DNA of 64,000 bases. Origin: Lichenostomus cassidix (taxonomy: Eukaryota > Chordata > Aves > Passeriformes > Meliphagidae). Under the pieces are notes generated by a model. The model made no database searches and was not told where the DNA came from. It was given only the letters and a program-made list of their open reading frames with translations. The translations under genes were made by a program, and so were the position numbers. Location of the stretch: NCBI GenBank assembly GCA_008360975.2, contig CM039211.1:70763965-70827964 (forward strand), in the 5' to 3' direction. The first letter of the stretch is position 1. Each line of letters begins with the position of its first letter. Shown here piece after piece: positions 40,301 through 53,250 of the stretch.

Positions 40301-41055
40301 GCACTGGTTGCAAACTGGTAGCTGCTCTCCCAGATGAAACCATATATTAGAAGTATCATTTAAAATCTTCAGCAGGGAGCTATCATGCCATCTTTTATAT
40401 TAGTTATGAGGCATACAAATGAGGGTTTTGCTACTATCCTTCCGAAAGTACAAAGCTGAGCATCCTACTTTTTCTCCAACTGATCTGTTGAAAAAAGTTT
40501 CTTTCAATATCTGAAGCATACACAGCACAGGGAGACAGCAAAGACCTCAGAGAGATTTGTTCTCTTAAGTGTTTAAAAAAATTTCAGTGAGGGAACAACT
40601 TATTCCACAGTCAGCTTCAATCAGATTCTCGTTAGAAACCTGATGCATACTGCAGGGAGGAAATAGAACTTCCCTTTCACTTTACTGAGTTTTGGTATTG
40701 TTTCCTCTTGCTCAATTTTCCATTCTGTTCTGAGTTCTTTGTATTTGATTTTCATTAAAATTTTCCTAAACCATCTTGCATATTTACAGCTGTAGTAGCT
40801 TCTCTGATCTTTCAGCTTCATCTTCTAAGCCATCGAAATTGCATCATCCACATGAAAGATGAAGCAAATCATCATCAATTCCTATTTCTCTTAGCATTAT
40901 CCTTCACACCTTAATATCCTCCATCAAACTCTTGTGGTGAGTGCACTGCAACCAAATCTCTGGAGCTTGCCTTGTATCTCTCTGTGGTTTTATCTGCTCT
41001 AACCCCTTCTAAAAGGAGTTTAGAATCATCTAGAGTGGAGAATGGTGCAAGGTTT
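37305..41055. other. Unique intergenic DNA
   Basis: No gene was found. A perfect hairpin lies at 39019-39041 and another short inverted repeat (GGCATCTG/CAGATGCC) near 39278-39297. No repeat family was recognised. Confidence 0.5.
39019..39041. repeat. Perfect 10-bp hairpin followed by a partial direct repeat
   Basis: CTGGGTGTCT and AGACACCCAG are exact complements around CTC. The GTGTCTCTCAGA word then recurs immediately at 39043-39054, so the site is both an inverted and a direct repeat. Confidence 0.85.
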
Positions 41056-41059
41056 TCCA

Positions 41060-41258
41060 AATTCAATTGATGCACAGCCACAGGTTGCTTGCCAAGGTGG
41101 TAGATGCCAAATCCCTGGAAAAATTCAAGGTTAGGCTGGACAGGGCTCTGAGAAAAGTGATCTAGTTGAAGTTGTCCCTTTTTAGAGCAGTGGGGGGTGG
41201 ATTATATGACCTTTAATGGTCCCTTCCAACCCAAACCATTGTATTATATGATTTTCAT
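41060..41258 (+). mobile_element. CR1: CR1 LINE 3' tail fragment
   Basis: A diverged body (CACAGGTTGCTTGCCAAGGT, CAAATCCCTGGAAAAATTCA, GGCTGGACAGGGCTCTGAG) is followed by a well kept end (GGTCCCTTCCAACCCAAACC, ATTGTATTATATGATT). About 200 bp. Confidence 0.9.
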
Positions 41259-41264
41259 ACCTTT

Positions 41265-41820
41265 ACTCATACTGTATTCTCCTCTACTGCTTCTGCCCAT
41301 CCTTGACATTACTAATAATCTGTTTATTCTGTCTTCCTAAAATTGTCTTTTGCTTTGTTTATGGGTTTTGTAAGTTTTCAGTGACAGAAACCTCATCTTC
41401 CTCTGTGTGATTGAAGTATATTCATTATCATGCCATAATGTGCAATTTTTCTCCGGAGACGGATGTGAATCAACCATGAGATTTTCCACTGCCTTCAGAG
41501 GAGCTGCCCACTGACGCTGGCTGAATGCTTTATGTGTTCAAACTTATTCAGTCAATGTCCTACATAAAGAGGCATCTGTGATTAGTCAGCAGTGTCTAGC
41601 AGTGGAGGCAAATTCAGCTTGCAGGAACTGGCAGTTTCTTATTCAGAAAGCTGAGTGACTTCGCAAAACTTGAGCATGGAAAATATTACTCTTTCTCCTC
41701 TGTATGAACATTAATGAGAAATTTATGAAGAAGGGAGAAGACTCAGTGTCTCTAGTCTGTCAAAAGTGTTTGAGGCTGCCTTGTAAATAGCTGGGGCTGA
41801 TGCAAGAGAGCAAATGAAAT
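41265..41820. other. Unique intergenic DNA
   Basis: No gene or repeat was recognised between the two flanking CR1 copies, which point toward each other. Confidence 0.5.
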
Positions 41821-41822
41821 AA

Positions 41823-42126
41823 AATCATAGGATCATAAAGTGGTTTGGGTTGGAAGAAACCTTAAAGATCATCCAGTTCCAACCCTCTGCCATGGGCAGG
41901 GACACATTCCACTAGACCAGGTTGCTCCAAAGTCCCATTCAGCCTGGCCTTGGACATTTCCAGGGATCCAGGAGCAGCCATAACTTCTCTTGAGAACCTG
42001 TGCCAGAGCCTCACCACCCTCACAGTAAAGGAAAAAAAAAAAAAAAAAAAAAAATTCCTGATAACTAAATCTATTATAAACACACTCTCTTCAATTTAAA
42101 TCCATTTCCTCTTGTCCTGTCACTTA
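41823..42126 (-). mobile_element. CR1: CR1 LINE 3' region with an internal A23 expansion
   Basis: The plus strand shows the reverse CR1 order: ATCATAGGATCATAAAGTGG, GTTTGGGTTGGAAGAAACC, AAGATCATCCAGTTCCAACC, CATGGGCAGGGACACATTCC, TCCAGGGATCCAGGAGCAGC, AGAGCCTCACCACCCTCACA, and TTCCTCTTGTCCTGTCACTT. An uninterrupted A23 run (42032-42054) sits where family members have a short AAAGAA stretch, consistent with slippage inside the element. Confidence 0.93.
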
Positions 42127-42129
42127 AAT

Positions 42130-45100
42130 GCCCTTGCAAAATGAAAAAGAGTGAATTTATCTGGATAGAACTCAAGATGGCTAGGTTACCCTTGGTGTTT
42201 TGGGATTGCAGACAGACTAATGGAAGGAAGTACCTAAGAAAGTTTTTGAATGGGCTAAACGAAGTCACAACCATGATTTACAATACAGTTTTTTAATCTA
42301 CTAGTTCTATCCTGATTTCCTCTTTCCAGGACCAGAAATTTCAAGCTATCTTGTTTGCAGAATGCAGGAAGAGCATAAATACATGATTTTTTCTGCCAAA
42401 TTTCACAGATGTGAGATAGTCTGCCTTTCCCTTCTATTGATTATACCTATACTATAAGGGCAAAATTATATGGGGCTTATTTTTATACAGCTAAAGGCAA
42501 GATAATATTATTAAAAGACCTGCTTTACTTTATCCTCCCAAAATTACTCATTTACTGGAAATCTGTTCCAAGAGCACCATGAAAAATGATTGCTTTCTAG
42601 CTTGATCATGCAGTTTTTGAAATAGTTGCAGGTCTAAAAACACTGTAAAAAATGATGCATGACAAAGTGCGAGAATGGGAAAATCTAATTGTCACATTAA
42701 TTATCTATTGACAGAAGATATACAGCAGGTGATGCAATGGCTTTGGATGTTCTTGTCTTTATTACCTCTTGGGGAAAGAGTTCAGATCATGAAATGAGTT
42801 TGGTGCTCTTGAGTGGACATTTGTCCTCATCACAAAACAACCCCATAATTCAGCGCGATGTAACAAAATTGGAGAGCTCAAATTGAGGAGGTTTAGAACC
42901 AAGAGCATCAGGGAGTGATAAATCAGGCTAGAGGTGCAGGGCAATGCCTCTTGGGGTGACTTTCACAGCGTCTGTGAGACAATGCCATCCCCATTACAAA
43001 TCATTTTGCCAGGCAGACATCCTAACTCCACATGCTTGAGGGGACAGATCAGGCTAGAAACAGCACAGAAAGGGAGGCTGATCAGAACTGGTCTAAGACA
43101 TTATTCTGTCCAATTGCCATTCAAAGTTATGAGAACAGTGGTTTTCATATTGCATTACAGTCACATTCTGTGATTTTGCCATTCCTCTGCTGAATTTCAG
43201 GGATTTTTTCAGAGCCATAAGCAATGAGCAGGGTGTGATGCACACTTGCATAAATAAGAGTCCCTGAAGGGAATGTCTAAATATGGCTAACTGCTGTAAG
43301 TATACTTAATTGAATTATATTAGCATAATTGTCTACGTTAAACATCCATCTTTTGATTGCTAGTACAAATTCAAGCCAACACTAGTGCAAATAGTTAGCT
43401 TTAGGAGTTAACTATAAACTTTTTGTAATTTATATGAAATGTATAGGCAGTTTTCAGTTTCATTTTTAACAGTCAACATCATTATTGCAGTGTCACTTTC
43501 TGAGGTGGCTGCAGTGGGTACCTTTGCTTATTCTTCCCAAAGACTCACTTGCAGGTATTTTGCTTGCCACAAATATCATAGTCTGGGGCCCCAAGAGAAA
43601 TAGGAGAAGAAGTTGACAGAGTTGTGTCATGTAAATCTTCACTATGAGACATTAAGTTTGGCTAAACCCCATCTTTTGCTTTGTACATGTTTTTGGGTTT
43701 TTTTTTCTCTCACTTATGTTGCAGAGAGGGCTCCAATATTTATGAAAAGGAGACATTCAGAATCTATGTCTATTAAAGTGTATGTGTATTGCCTATGCAT
43801 TTTTTATATCTACTATATAATATATCTAGTAGACAAAATAAAGATGATTAATTCTTGTCATTCTAGCTATGCATCCTTACATCTCAGCCTCAAAACAGAC
43901 TTTTTTTGGTGCGTAAACAAATAATTTTCAATCATTTGTAAAGACATCTGAATGCCAACATAGACATGAATAGCCAATCTGAGGGAACACAGGAGGATTC
44001 TGTATGGAAGTTCTAAGCCTTGTGTGCAAAAGCCACATAAAAAAATGGAAAACTTAAGTACTGCAATGTTCCACCTTGACTTACAGCCTTCCCCAGATCA
44101 CTTCTCAACTAGAGGCAGCATGTGATCTGCCACAGCTGTGAAGAAGGGTAATTAACTGCCATATATTATGTATTTGTGAGAGACACCAAGGATACCTTTG
44201 CAAATTGTTATTATTTTATTTTATTTATTATCTGGCTTTAATTGTATTCCTAGAGGAAGCTGAATTATGGTCCAACTGCAACACAGTCTGACAGTGAAAT
44301 AACTTATAGCTGCCACCTTCATGGGACTGTAGGCAACACCGCAAAATAAAGTGATCTGTTTCCTTCTTCAAATCCTCCAGACATGATTAGATGAGAGTAG
44401 TCAGAGACAGAAAAGTCTTCAGACACAGAGCTGCTGTTTTTTAATTCTCTCAGCTAGGTCTGACAGCTAAATACAATCTTCTGTGATGGAATCAAAATGA
44501 CTAATTAGGTAAAGGAGTTGCACCCAGCCTCTTGTTCAGTTATGACTTATGTTATCCTCACTGGCTCTAACTTCCTTCAGCTCTGCTCAATTAACTGAGG
44601 TTAAGCATTATAGATTATTGAGGAACTGGGTCATGGTAAATCAGAATGACTTTGCCAATTTAAAAGTAAAGGATGGTGAGGTGTTTCCGAGAAAAGGCTC
44701 CATTCCTAGCTTTTGCAGAATCGTTCTCTGTTGTTGATATTGAGTGGAAAAATCTTTACCAATGGGGTTTGTCCCATCTGAATTTAGACATCAAAATGTT
44801 AGCTGGGAGAGTGACCTGTTTTTTTTGTGGAGTGAAATATAGTCACTGAAAAGAGGCAATCAGTTCAGGGGGTGATTCACCATAGGCTAACCATCCATGC
44901 CAGATGCGAAAAATCACCAGCCAGTGAACCTCTCTCACTTAGTTAACCAAAGAGGGGCTCTGAATGACTAGATATCATCCTCAAGTTCTATGTGATCAAA
45001 GTGGATTGAGATAAATACAGACTTTTCTGCTTAAGACCTATTCAAATGACTGAAATTGCTCATAGAAGATGTGGCAGAAGATCGTCAGAGGGTATGACAC

Positions 45101-46835
45101 CTCATTCTTCCTGAAGAGACTAACCTGGTACCAAATATCTTCCAAAATAAGCAGTAGCAGCTGGTTATGAAAACACAGAGAACCTGGAATTTTCATGGGC
45201 TTGCTCCCCCTGAAAATATATGACTATGCAACCTGTATCTGTACCACTAATTTGAACATATCCCAGGAGACGTCTGAGGACATCTAAACTACCAAATTGT
45301 CAGAATAATGCCCTTCTTGGTTTCAGATTGCAGAAGACCAGCACTTTTCTGACCCATTGCTGAGCATAGGGCAGAACCTGGCACAGTCCAGGAATCACTT
45401 CCAAGAGCAGCTTGGTTGTGGAAACCCTGCTGTGCAGGCTAAAAGGGTTTAACAATATGGAAAGATGTTGCTCTGTGCCAGATGACCTTAATACCAGTGA
45501 ACGGGCATATTTCATTAGTTAATTCGTTTAAGGATTAATATTAGACTCTTATCTATGCCATCTTCTGCAAGCATTTTTTGTCTTGCAAACTCACCTGAAC
45601 CAAGGTACCCCTAAAATTCAGAGCCAAGTCCATGTTTTTATTTTATGTCCCTTAGTAAGGGGTGTGAAATGACATAACCAACACTTAATGATTTTCAATT
45701 GACTCAAAGCGTGGGCATCTGCCTGAAAAAAACAAAGACCATCCCTCAAGGTTTCTCAGGATGGTAATTTCTATGCTCTCTTACACAGGGAATGACTGCT
45801 TCATTCCCCTCTATGCAGTGTGCAGGATTGGAATAGACACAGATGTTTCCCCTTGTTATTTATTGTCTCATAGCTGCCATCTGTTCAGTGCAGCCTCCCG
45901 TTGTCCGTCCACCAATACTTAGCTCATAAACTCTATGGACAAGTGCATCTTTTCGTCTCTAGGACGCTTGACCTAAAATTTCTGTGGCAATACAGATAAA
46001 ATAATAATAGTAATTACAATGGTATAAATGCAGACTTCAGCTTTCAGAGGCAGGAAACAGAAAATTCGCATTGAATGTGCACATGTATTTGTATTCCTCT
46101 GAAATAATCTTTCTCAGATAGATGTATAGACACATAGTACCTAACAACATGCAGCAAGGCATTACTTTTTACAGAGGATTTTTGACAAGTCAAAAAATAT
46201 CACTGGATTCCCTTGCAAGGAAGTGAGAGTGGAGAAAAAACCATCAGATTTCAGTGAACTAATGCTATTCACAATACCTGTCCAAGTTTTACAGGGGAAA
46301 AAAATCTACTCTCACCCAGACTATGCAAAATATAATTAGTGTAAACCATGCAAAATAATCTCAGAAGAAAAGTGAAACAAGGAACTTTTACTAACAAAGA
46401 TTAATATTTTTTATTTTATCAATTATCACTCCAGAACAGACACAAATGACACTGACTACTACTATGACTCCAAGGAAATCACAATCTTTATTTTTGACAA
46501 AAACTTATGCATGTTCTATTTGCAAAATTTATAAATAGCAAGAACAGTAAAAGATCTCCTGGGAAAAAAAATGTTTCAGAGCATATACTCTACTTCATGC
46601 CAGCTCTAAAAAGGAGTATTTAAAAGACTTATCCAACTGATTAATCAAGTGGTTCAGTTGGATGGTCAAGGACTGTGAACAATGGTGACTGAGCTGATGC
46701 AATTCTCTGGAAAGTCAAGGGCTGGATGCTACATCACAGATGCTGTTACATGCTGGGACAGAGCTGCACTACTCCAGGGAGGGCTCTGGGATTCAGTGGG
46801 CAGACAGAGGATTTGTGAGCTTCTTGGTAGGACAG
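42130..46835. other. Unique intergenic DNA
   Basis: No gene was recognised in 4.7 kb. It is AT-rich with homeobox-like TAATTA words, for example around 43290-43400. Short frames are not protein-like. Confidence 0.5.
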
Positions 46836-46837
46836 GA

Positions 46838-47017
46838 GAGTGTGGCTGAAGGTGAAGCACTAGCACAGGCTGCCCAGATTGGTGGTGAACGCCCCATGCT
46901 TGGAAACATCTATGTCCAGGCAGAACAGGACTCTGAGCAGCCTGGTGTCTCTGTTCTTTGCAGGGTTTTGGACTAGGTGATATTGAAAAGTTCCTTTCCA
47001 ACACAAACTCCTGCACT
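46838..47017 (+). mobile_element. CR1: CR1 LINE 3' tail next to the RIT2 3' end
   Basis: AGCACAGGCTGCCCAGATTGG, CGCCCCATGCTTGGAAAC, CTCTGAGCAGCCTGGTGTC, TTGGACTAGGTGATATTGAA and TTCCTTTCCAACACAAAC match a CR1 3' end. Similarity further left (from about 46690) is weaker. It is oriented opposite to RIT2. Confidence 0.82.
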
Positions 47018-47363
47018 ATTTAAATGCCCTGCATGTCCGTAGACACGACACCTCTGCCAACCCTGGGGAGTGCAGCTCAGAGGAGGCAGAGCAGCATCCC
47101 TGCAGCCTCTGCAGGGCTGGAGCATGGTTTGTGCTCTGCTTGCAAAACCTGCCTGCTGACTGGAAAGGACACAGTGGGGACTGAGCACCACAGGGCAGAG
47201 CTGTGGGTCCCCAGGGTTCCCTTTGGGGCTGCTCACAGACATGTTCTCACTCAGACACGGGCGTGCAGGCTGAGCACACTCTAACCCTAAACCTACATAT
47301 GGATGCAAAGCTGAAGGTCAAATCCCAAAGTCCTTAAACAGTCAAAATGTCCATGGAAACCAA

Positions 47364-47760
47364 CATCATTTATTCCTGGGATGGTGAAGTGACCCATGCA
47401 TGCAGAGAGGTGTCAATAGGTGTATTCATCATCCTAGAGCTGGTGGGAGCTGGTTCTGCCTTGGATGCTGGCGTAATTCATAGCATGTGGAGACCAGCCA
47501 TGGAACACACGTTAAAAAACACGGTATTTTCTCCACTCAGAGTTGCAGAAAAAGTATGAGAGGGTATGCTAAATGACACTATAGAACAGAAGAGCCACAG
47601 GGAAACCATGGATTGGGCCTTCAAGGAGCAACTTCTGCATGAGAGCTGAAGGGAAGGAGCTCCAGGACCATGCCTGGAAGATGCTGTGTCAATGCTGCTT
47701 TTGGAACTATTACAGGTTACTGTGGTCACCTTCTGATGGGTGACTCATGGAGAATTACCA
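47364..47760 (-). other. RIT2: RIT2 3' untranslated region (proximal form, inferred)
   Basis: This is the minus-strand sequence between the RIT2 stop codon and the first AATAAA downstream of it, about 390 bases. It has no coding look and no recognised repeat. The true 3' end could lie further left, since other weaker or later signals exist, and a CR1 tail begins near 47017. The boundary is inferred from the signal alone. Confidence 0.5.
47369..47374 (-). promoter_or_regulatory. RIT2: Candidate RIT2 polyadenylation signal AATAAA
   Basis: A canonical AATAAA is read on the minus strand (TTTATT on plus) about 390 nt past the RIT2 stop. It is followed downstream by a modest U/GU-rich stretch (GATGTTGGTTT). 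It is the first canonical signal after the stop codon. Use has not been shown. Confidence 0.45.
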
Positions 47761-47988
47761 TCAGGTTGTACTTTCCTTTTTCTTTTTCAGGGATCCCTTC
47801 AGTTTTCGCCACAGACTATCCTTCCTCTTCATCTTCTTCTCTACCATGGACAGTGAGGATTCTTTCTTTCGAATTTCCCTCACTAGTCTGTGAAAGACAT
47901 CATCAATGTAGAAGCGGAGCGCAGCTGAGGTCTCAAAAAAGGAGCAGGAGTATTCCCTGGCTAAGCTCATTCCTTCTTCAGTTGAAAC
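47761..47988 (-). CDS. RIT2: RIT2 (Rin) terminal coding exon, C-terminal 75 residues
   Basis: This exon encodes the C-terminal third of RIT2, a Ras-like small GTPase of the RIT/Rin group that is mainly neuronal and plasma-membrane associated. The minus-strand frame starts in phase 0 directly after a splice acceptor (pyrimidine tract TTTTCTTTTCTTTGTAG, AG at 47989-47990). It opens with [12 protein letters not shown], contains the G5 guanine-specificity motif [10 protein letters not shown], then the helix [15 protein letters not shown]. It ends in a Lys/Arg-rich tail ([18 protein letters not shown]) with no CAAX box, before TGA at 47761-47763. RIT proteins are known to lack prenylation and to bind membranes through this basic tail. 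The family protein is about 217 residues, so this covers roughly 143-217. The ALRF and KRKDSLW...KGSLKKK patterns favour RIT2 over the paralogue RIT1. The G1-G4 motifs must lie on exons beyond the right edge. The frame is intact with no sign of decay. Confidence 0.95.
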   Translation of the reverse strand, partial: VSTEEGMSLAREYSCSFFETSAALRFYIDDVFHRLVREIRKKESSLSMVEKKMKRKDSLWRKLKGSLKKKKESTT

Positions 47989-47999
47989 CTACAAAGAAA

Positions 48000-50900
48000 A
48001 GAAAATTCCATAAATATTGCCTAACGCACGAAACATAAATCTACATGAGAACATTTCAATATGTATGTAGTCTGACTTCTTTGATCCTGCAAATCACTGA
48101 CCAGGAAAATAATCTGACAACACCTAAGAGAGAAGAATCAAGAGTGAAAGGATCAGGCTGGATTCATGATGTATTTGAACAGAGCAGATTGGCAATATTC
48201 ATTTGCTCAGGTGTATTATGTCCCTAATTCTGATGCATCAAATTTTCAATGTATTTCCTTAGTACAGTAATGTCTTTAGTACAGTAATCCTGTAGTTTGA
48301 CAGTGCTGGTACATTTATTCTACAGGCTGGAATGGATGACTAGAAAGACTTACACAGAATTAAGGCCCTAGAAAATCCTTGTTGAGCATTAATCTAATCC
48401 TGGAGGCGACTTGACTCTTTAAGCCCACCAGCTTTCGTACCTTAATATTTTTCAGTCACATTAATTTCTGAGCATGCCTTTGAGTGTTTTTGTCTTTGCA
48501 GGCCTGTAATCCCATCACTGAGCTCATACCTGAGCTGTATGAAGATCCAAAATCTATTTGCCTTTCAGCTCATCCTCCTTAAGTGGCCTTGTATACTTAC
48601 TGCTCTTGTAGAACATGTGGGAAATGTGTCTGTATTTTGAGGAACTGTACGAGCCTAGAGGGAAGCAAGAGAGCTCTTTTCACTCGCCTGGCTTTTGAAG
48701 CAGTGATCATTTTTCTGAAATTTCCATTTTGGCTTCCTCTTGGCATTTGACCTGCCAGCCTGCTAAATGGAAGGGTGCTCAGTATGTTGATTAATGTGTT
48801 CTTCAAATAGAGCTTCAATGCTTATCATAAGGGCTGCCACTGCCTGCCACTTAAGGTGCTTTTTACACTTTGGGAGCTCATCCAGTTACAGGGAGCAAGT
48901 CCACAGCAAAACACAGAGCAAAACCTGTGAGCTTCTAAATGTTAACTTAGCTTCCCAGCCAATAGACTGTCCTTTCTTTTCAGTACTGGAACATAAATCT
49001 GAATAAATGAATTCTATGAATGACATGTGCGGTGTGTATTCAAATTCTAGGTCAGAAATGCCAGGCTTTGTTTTTATTTGCATTTGAATATCATGATTTA
49101 TTCAAGTCCCTTTCCAAACATCCTTATAAAAAGGCAAAACAGTACTTCGAGACAGACTTGTGAAAGGCTACATAATAGGCTATGCAAAGTCTCAATTGCT
49201 ACTGTCTACCACAAGACTCATCTCAGGGCTTTGTTTTTTGGGTTTTTTTGGGGTTTTTTTTGGTTTGTTTGTTTGTTTGTTTTTGTTGTTGTTTTGTTTG
49301 GCTTTGGTTTTGGTCTTTTTTTTCATGCACTTTCTAGTTTCATGCCATTTATATTTATTAGGGAAATAAACCCCTCTGACTCAAGACACAAACACATTCT
49401 CTCATACCTGCCATAAGGAAAATGCCCTTTATGATTTAATTATGACACCACATCATTGCATTTATTCCAACTATCTGTAAGGCTGGATATGGTGATAAAG
49501 AGGATTTGGGATGAAACAGGAAATCAGTTCATTCCAGCCTGGAGTTAAATCTGCACCAAGCATGTACCTGCACAACACAGACCACAGTATTCTCTACCAT
49601 CACCTTTGCATTGAGTGACTCAAACTTTGTAACATTTGTAAGGATCAGTCCTCTACACTGCAGGTACAATCTTAATTTAATTAAGAATATTGTGAGGGTA
49701 AGCAGGGAGGTTGTATGCCAACCTGGATAATACTTACTGACACAATGAAAGATGGCTACCACTTTCCAACTGCTATAATTGCCAACCTTTTGCAAAAAGA
49801 GATGGGTAGCAATATGGTCCTTGTTTTTCTCTGGGCAGCTGTGTAAGCAAAATGCATGATTCAATATGTCTATTGGGCACCATTGAGAAATTGATTGTCT
49901 GGATAGAAGACTATTTTGGTTTATTTTGGACTTTATAATGATCTTTTTTCCCTTGTTATGCCTTGTTTGAGCTGAAGAAGGAACATATTTATTTCATTTT
50001 GTTAAAGGCATTGCAGTTCTGAGCAAGTGATTGCACAGAGCTGTAGTTTTAACTAAGATTTCATACATTCATTAGCTAAAAGGAAGAAAAAATCCACATA
50101 AACTGAAACATCCCTATGTTAAAGAATGGTAAGGTCGTAAATACAATTAGGGTGTCAGCACAATAATACTCAAATGTAAAAAAATTGCCCTTTCTTCTTC
50201 TCTGTGAATTTCTAGTTTTATCCCACTTTACTCCTCCTTTGTTGCACTTCTTCTTCCCTCTTTTTTCTTTATTTTCTAGGACTAAAACTGTGTTTTCTCC
50301 ACCCTGCAAGTAAGAATAACTGCAGGGAAGACATGCTATGCTCTGTAATGAAACAAGACTGCTAAGAGCTATGAGAAATGGAGAATACTCAGGAGAATTA
50401 AATCATGCAGAAAAACTTCCTCCCAATCTCTTTGTGGCTGGAGGTTAGCAACTTGGCTAAATTTGTCTGTATTTCTATAAAAACCAACAAAAGTTTCGTT
50501 TTGGACTCCAGTTTCCTGCCAAATTACAGAGACAACATTAAAGTTATTAATGGCGATAGTTCATTTCAAAGCATGGTATTTTTCTTAAATCTTGCCCTCA
50601 GGAACTGATTAACTGCTTTGGTGAAATTTTATGAGCTAATTCAGCGTGAGGAGGACACCTGGCACAAACAATTTCAGGATGATTAGCTGATGTTTTTCAG
50701 CTTCAAGGCTGAAAACATAATTTTTTTAAATATAATGTTGTAATAATTATCATTACTGCTCCCAGCACCAGTAAATATATCTATAGTAATTTAACTAATC
50801 TTTTTGCTGATGAATCTGTAAATATAAAGAGGTGTCTAGAGGAGAAAGATACATTTTTCTCCTGGTTCATCATTCGGTCAAGAGGCTAGACACCTATGGA

Positions 50901-53245
50901 ATGAGAAACAAGGGATAAAGCTTGATGAGGTGACTGAGGCCCACATAATTCCAGGGATTTGCCCTGTTCCCATCTTATTGTCAGTAGAGAAACTATATCA
51001 TAGAAATCCATTCCAGACCTGCACAGCCTGGGGACTTGTTGACAAATTGCAGCTTCCATGGGTCTGTATCAGTGGAAGATATGATCTGTCAGTGTGACAC
51101 GGACAGACAGGTCAGGGAGAGAGGTCATTCTATTGAATATATATCTGGGAAGCAGAGCTTTATATCCCATCCTTAGAGTAACCCTCCTTGATTGAATCTG
51201 GCATTGTTTCCAAGAGTATAATTCTGGTCATATTGATTCCAACTTAGCTCATTTCTGTGCTGGTAAACCTTAAGTAAGAAATGAAGGAGGAAGGTGGGTG
51301 TAGCAAACATAATGAAAAATGAAAATTAAAGAGCTGGCAGAACTTTCCTGAGTTTAATTCAAACTTTTAAAAACTATGATTGTCTGGGTGGGGTTTTGAT
51401 CAGGGTTTACAGAAGAACTTGAAGCTTGAGCAAGCAATGAGCAAGATACCCCAAATCCATAAAATGGCAATGAAGCCTCATGTGTCAACCCCTGGAAAAG
51501 AGTGTTTCTTGTAAAGTGCATGATTCTGAGAGCCCATTTTGGCACATGTGAGTTGAGAGGGAAGATATACCTGTGACAACATATAGCTGAATCTTGGCTA
51601 GTAAAGATATGCCTGTTCCAACAGCATGGGGACTGTGACCAGCACATGGAATTATAGGCTGAATTTGGGAATTTCCCATCTCTGTGTAGCTGAGGGTAGC
51701 CAGAATAGCACAGCTTCATCCTGAGGGGAAGCACTCACCGACTACAAACCTCATTATGTAGCATTAGGATTCTGTTTGTGGCTTTTGCAAACCTCCCCTG
51801 GAAAATTACAAGTGAGATTAAATGCAACGCTGACAGCCTGCGAAACCCATGATGGATGAGCTGCCATCTTTAAGACAGCCAGTTCCCCACGAAGGTCAGC
51901 TCCTGCACAAAACCACCTGGGCTGGGTGGTGGGTGGGGAGGCACTGGCAATCATCAGCCCCCATGGGCAGAACATAAAAATACCTGAATACCTGTATCTG
52001 AGATGGAAAGTGCAGAGAAACTAAACAGATCAATAGTCTGCCTCTGCCCTTGGACTGTCATTAGCTGGAAAATCTCCATCAGGATCAGAGCATTTTATGT
52101 TCAGCTTTGTTAGCTCCCTTGGTCATGGCAGAAACAGAAGGATCCCAAAGTAGGTTTCACTGATGGAGACTGTATTATCAGAGTCAATATTTTCATCTTG
52201 GATGAGTTAGTGGGGGTCTTCAGGCAGGGAAGAAATTAATTTCCACCTGTGCATCTCATCTCTGCAGCAGCATGGTCTACTTCATTTGGTTTTTGAAGTT
52301 TTTCCCTCATAATTGGGATCTCCAGATTGCCATGCAGAGATCTGGAGGCTGCAGGTGGAGTGCTAAGGGTGGAAAGTATTCTCCTAAATTTTTTTTATTA
52401 CAAATTTCTATCCTGGTAGTCATCATATACCTCAGTTACATAATTGTGGATAATTATATATCTAAAGGCCTTGTTCTACAATTATTTTTTTTCTGAAGTC
52501 ACATGGTCTAGATCAGAGACAGAAGAGTACACATGTTGCTCAACAGTGTTCATCTAAATCCCACTGAGGCAAATAGGATTTCTCCTTTCTGTTGGTTTTG
52601 ATCAGGATTTGCATTTCTGATAGGCAATAATTTGGGAGAGTTGTAATGAAAATATACTGAATAGGGAAGGAAGCATCATATTGAGCAGCCTTGTTTGCAC
52701 CACGTAAGTAATAAAATGAATTGGAAAAGCCCTGAATAGGAGTAGGAAAAGTTCTGAATAATGTCCTGGAAAGATCCACATCTTTCCCATCATGTCTGGT
52801 GGATTTTTTTTTCTGTTTCTCAACAAGTCCCATTACAGAAAAGAACCAGGCACCAAGTTGTTTATTAGTACCTGGATATCAGTTTAGAGACAGGCAGGCA
52901 ATCAGGAAAAGTCCACACATGTGTTTGGGTCCCTCCCCATCACAGCTCATTCCATCAGCACATCAGGACAAACACAATAACCTTTTGGGACAAGTGTAAA
53001 CCCATAAAATGTTAGAGGAAAGAGCTGTGGAGACCAAAAGTATTCACAGTTTTCTCAGTCTCTAATAAGTAGCTTTGCCAAAAGAAGTAAAGTAATCCCA
53101 TGGTTCCAGACAAAGAATGCCATCCCAGAAAACAAAATGGAAAAGAATGGATGTTGACTGACATGAGCAGTGATTTTCTTAATCCCAGCACTGACCACAG
53201 AGTTTATGCTTAAGACACTCACAGAGAGCAACTGTGAGTTTTCTC
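48000..53245. other. RIT2 intronic DNA without recognised repeats
   Basis: No exon, CR1 or LTR was recognised. A T/G-rich tract lies at 49229-49325. The rest is AT-rich unique sequence. Confidence 0.5.
49229..49325. repeat. T/G-rich low-complexity tract
   Basis: Runs of T6-T8 with GGG/GGGG interruptions lead into (GTTT)n. It is similar in style to the tract at 17506-17655. The Phe/Gly-rich frames across it are compositional. Confidence 0.85.
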
Positions 53246-53250
53246 ATCAA

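Noticed and set aside
47278..47296. Telomere-like CTAACCCTAAACC
   Set aside because: Only about one and a half units are present, which is not an interstitial telomeric array.
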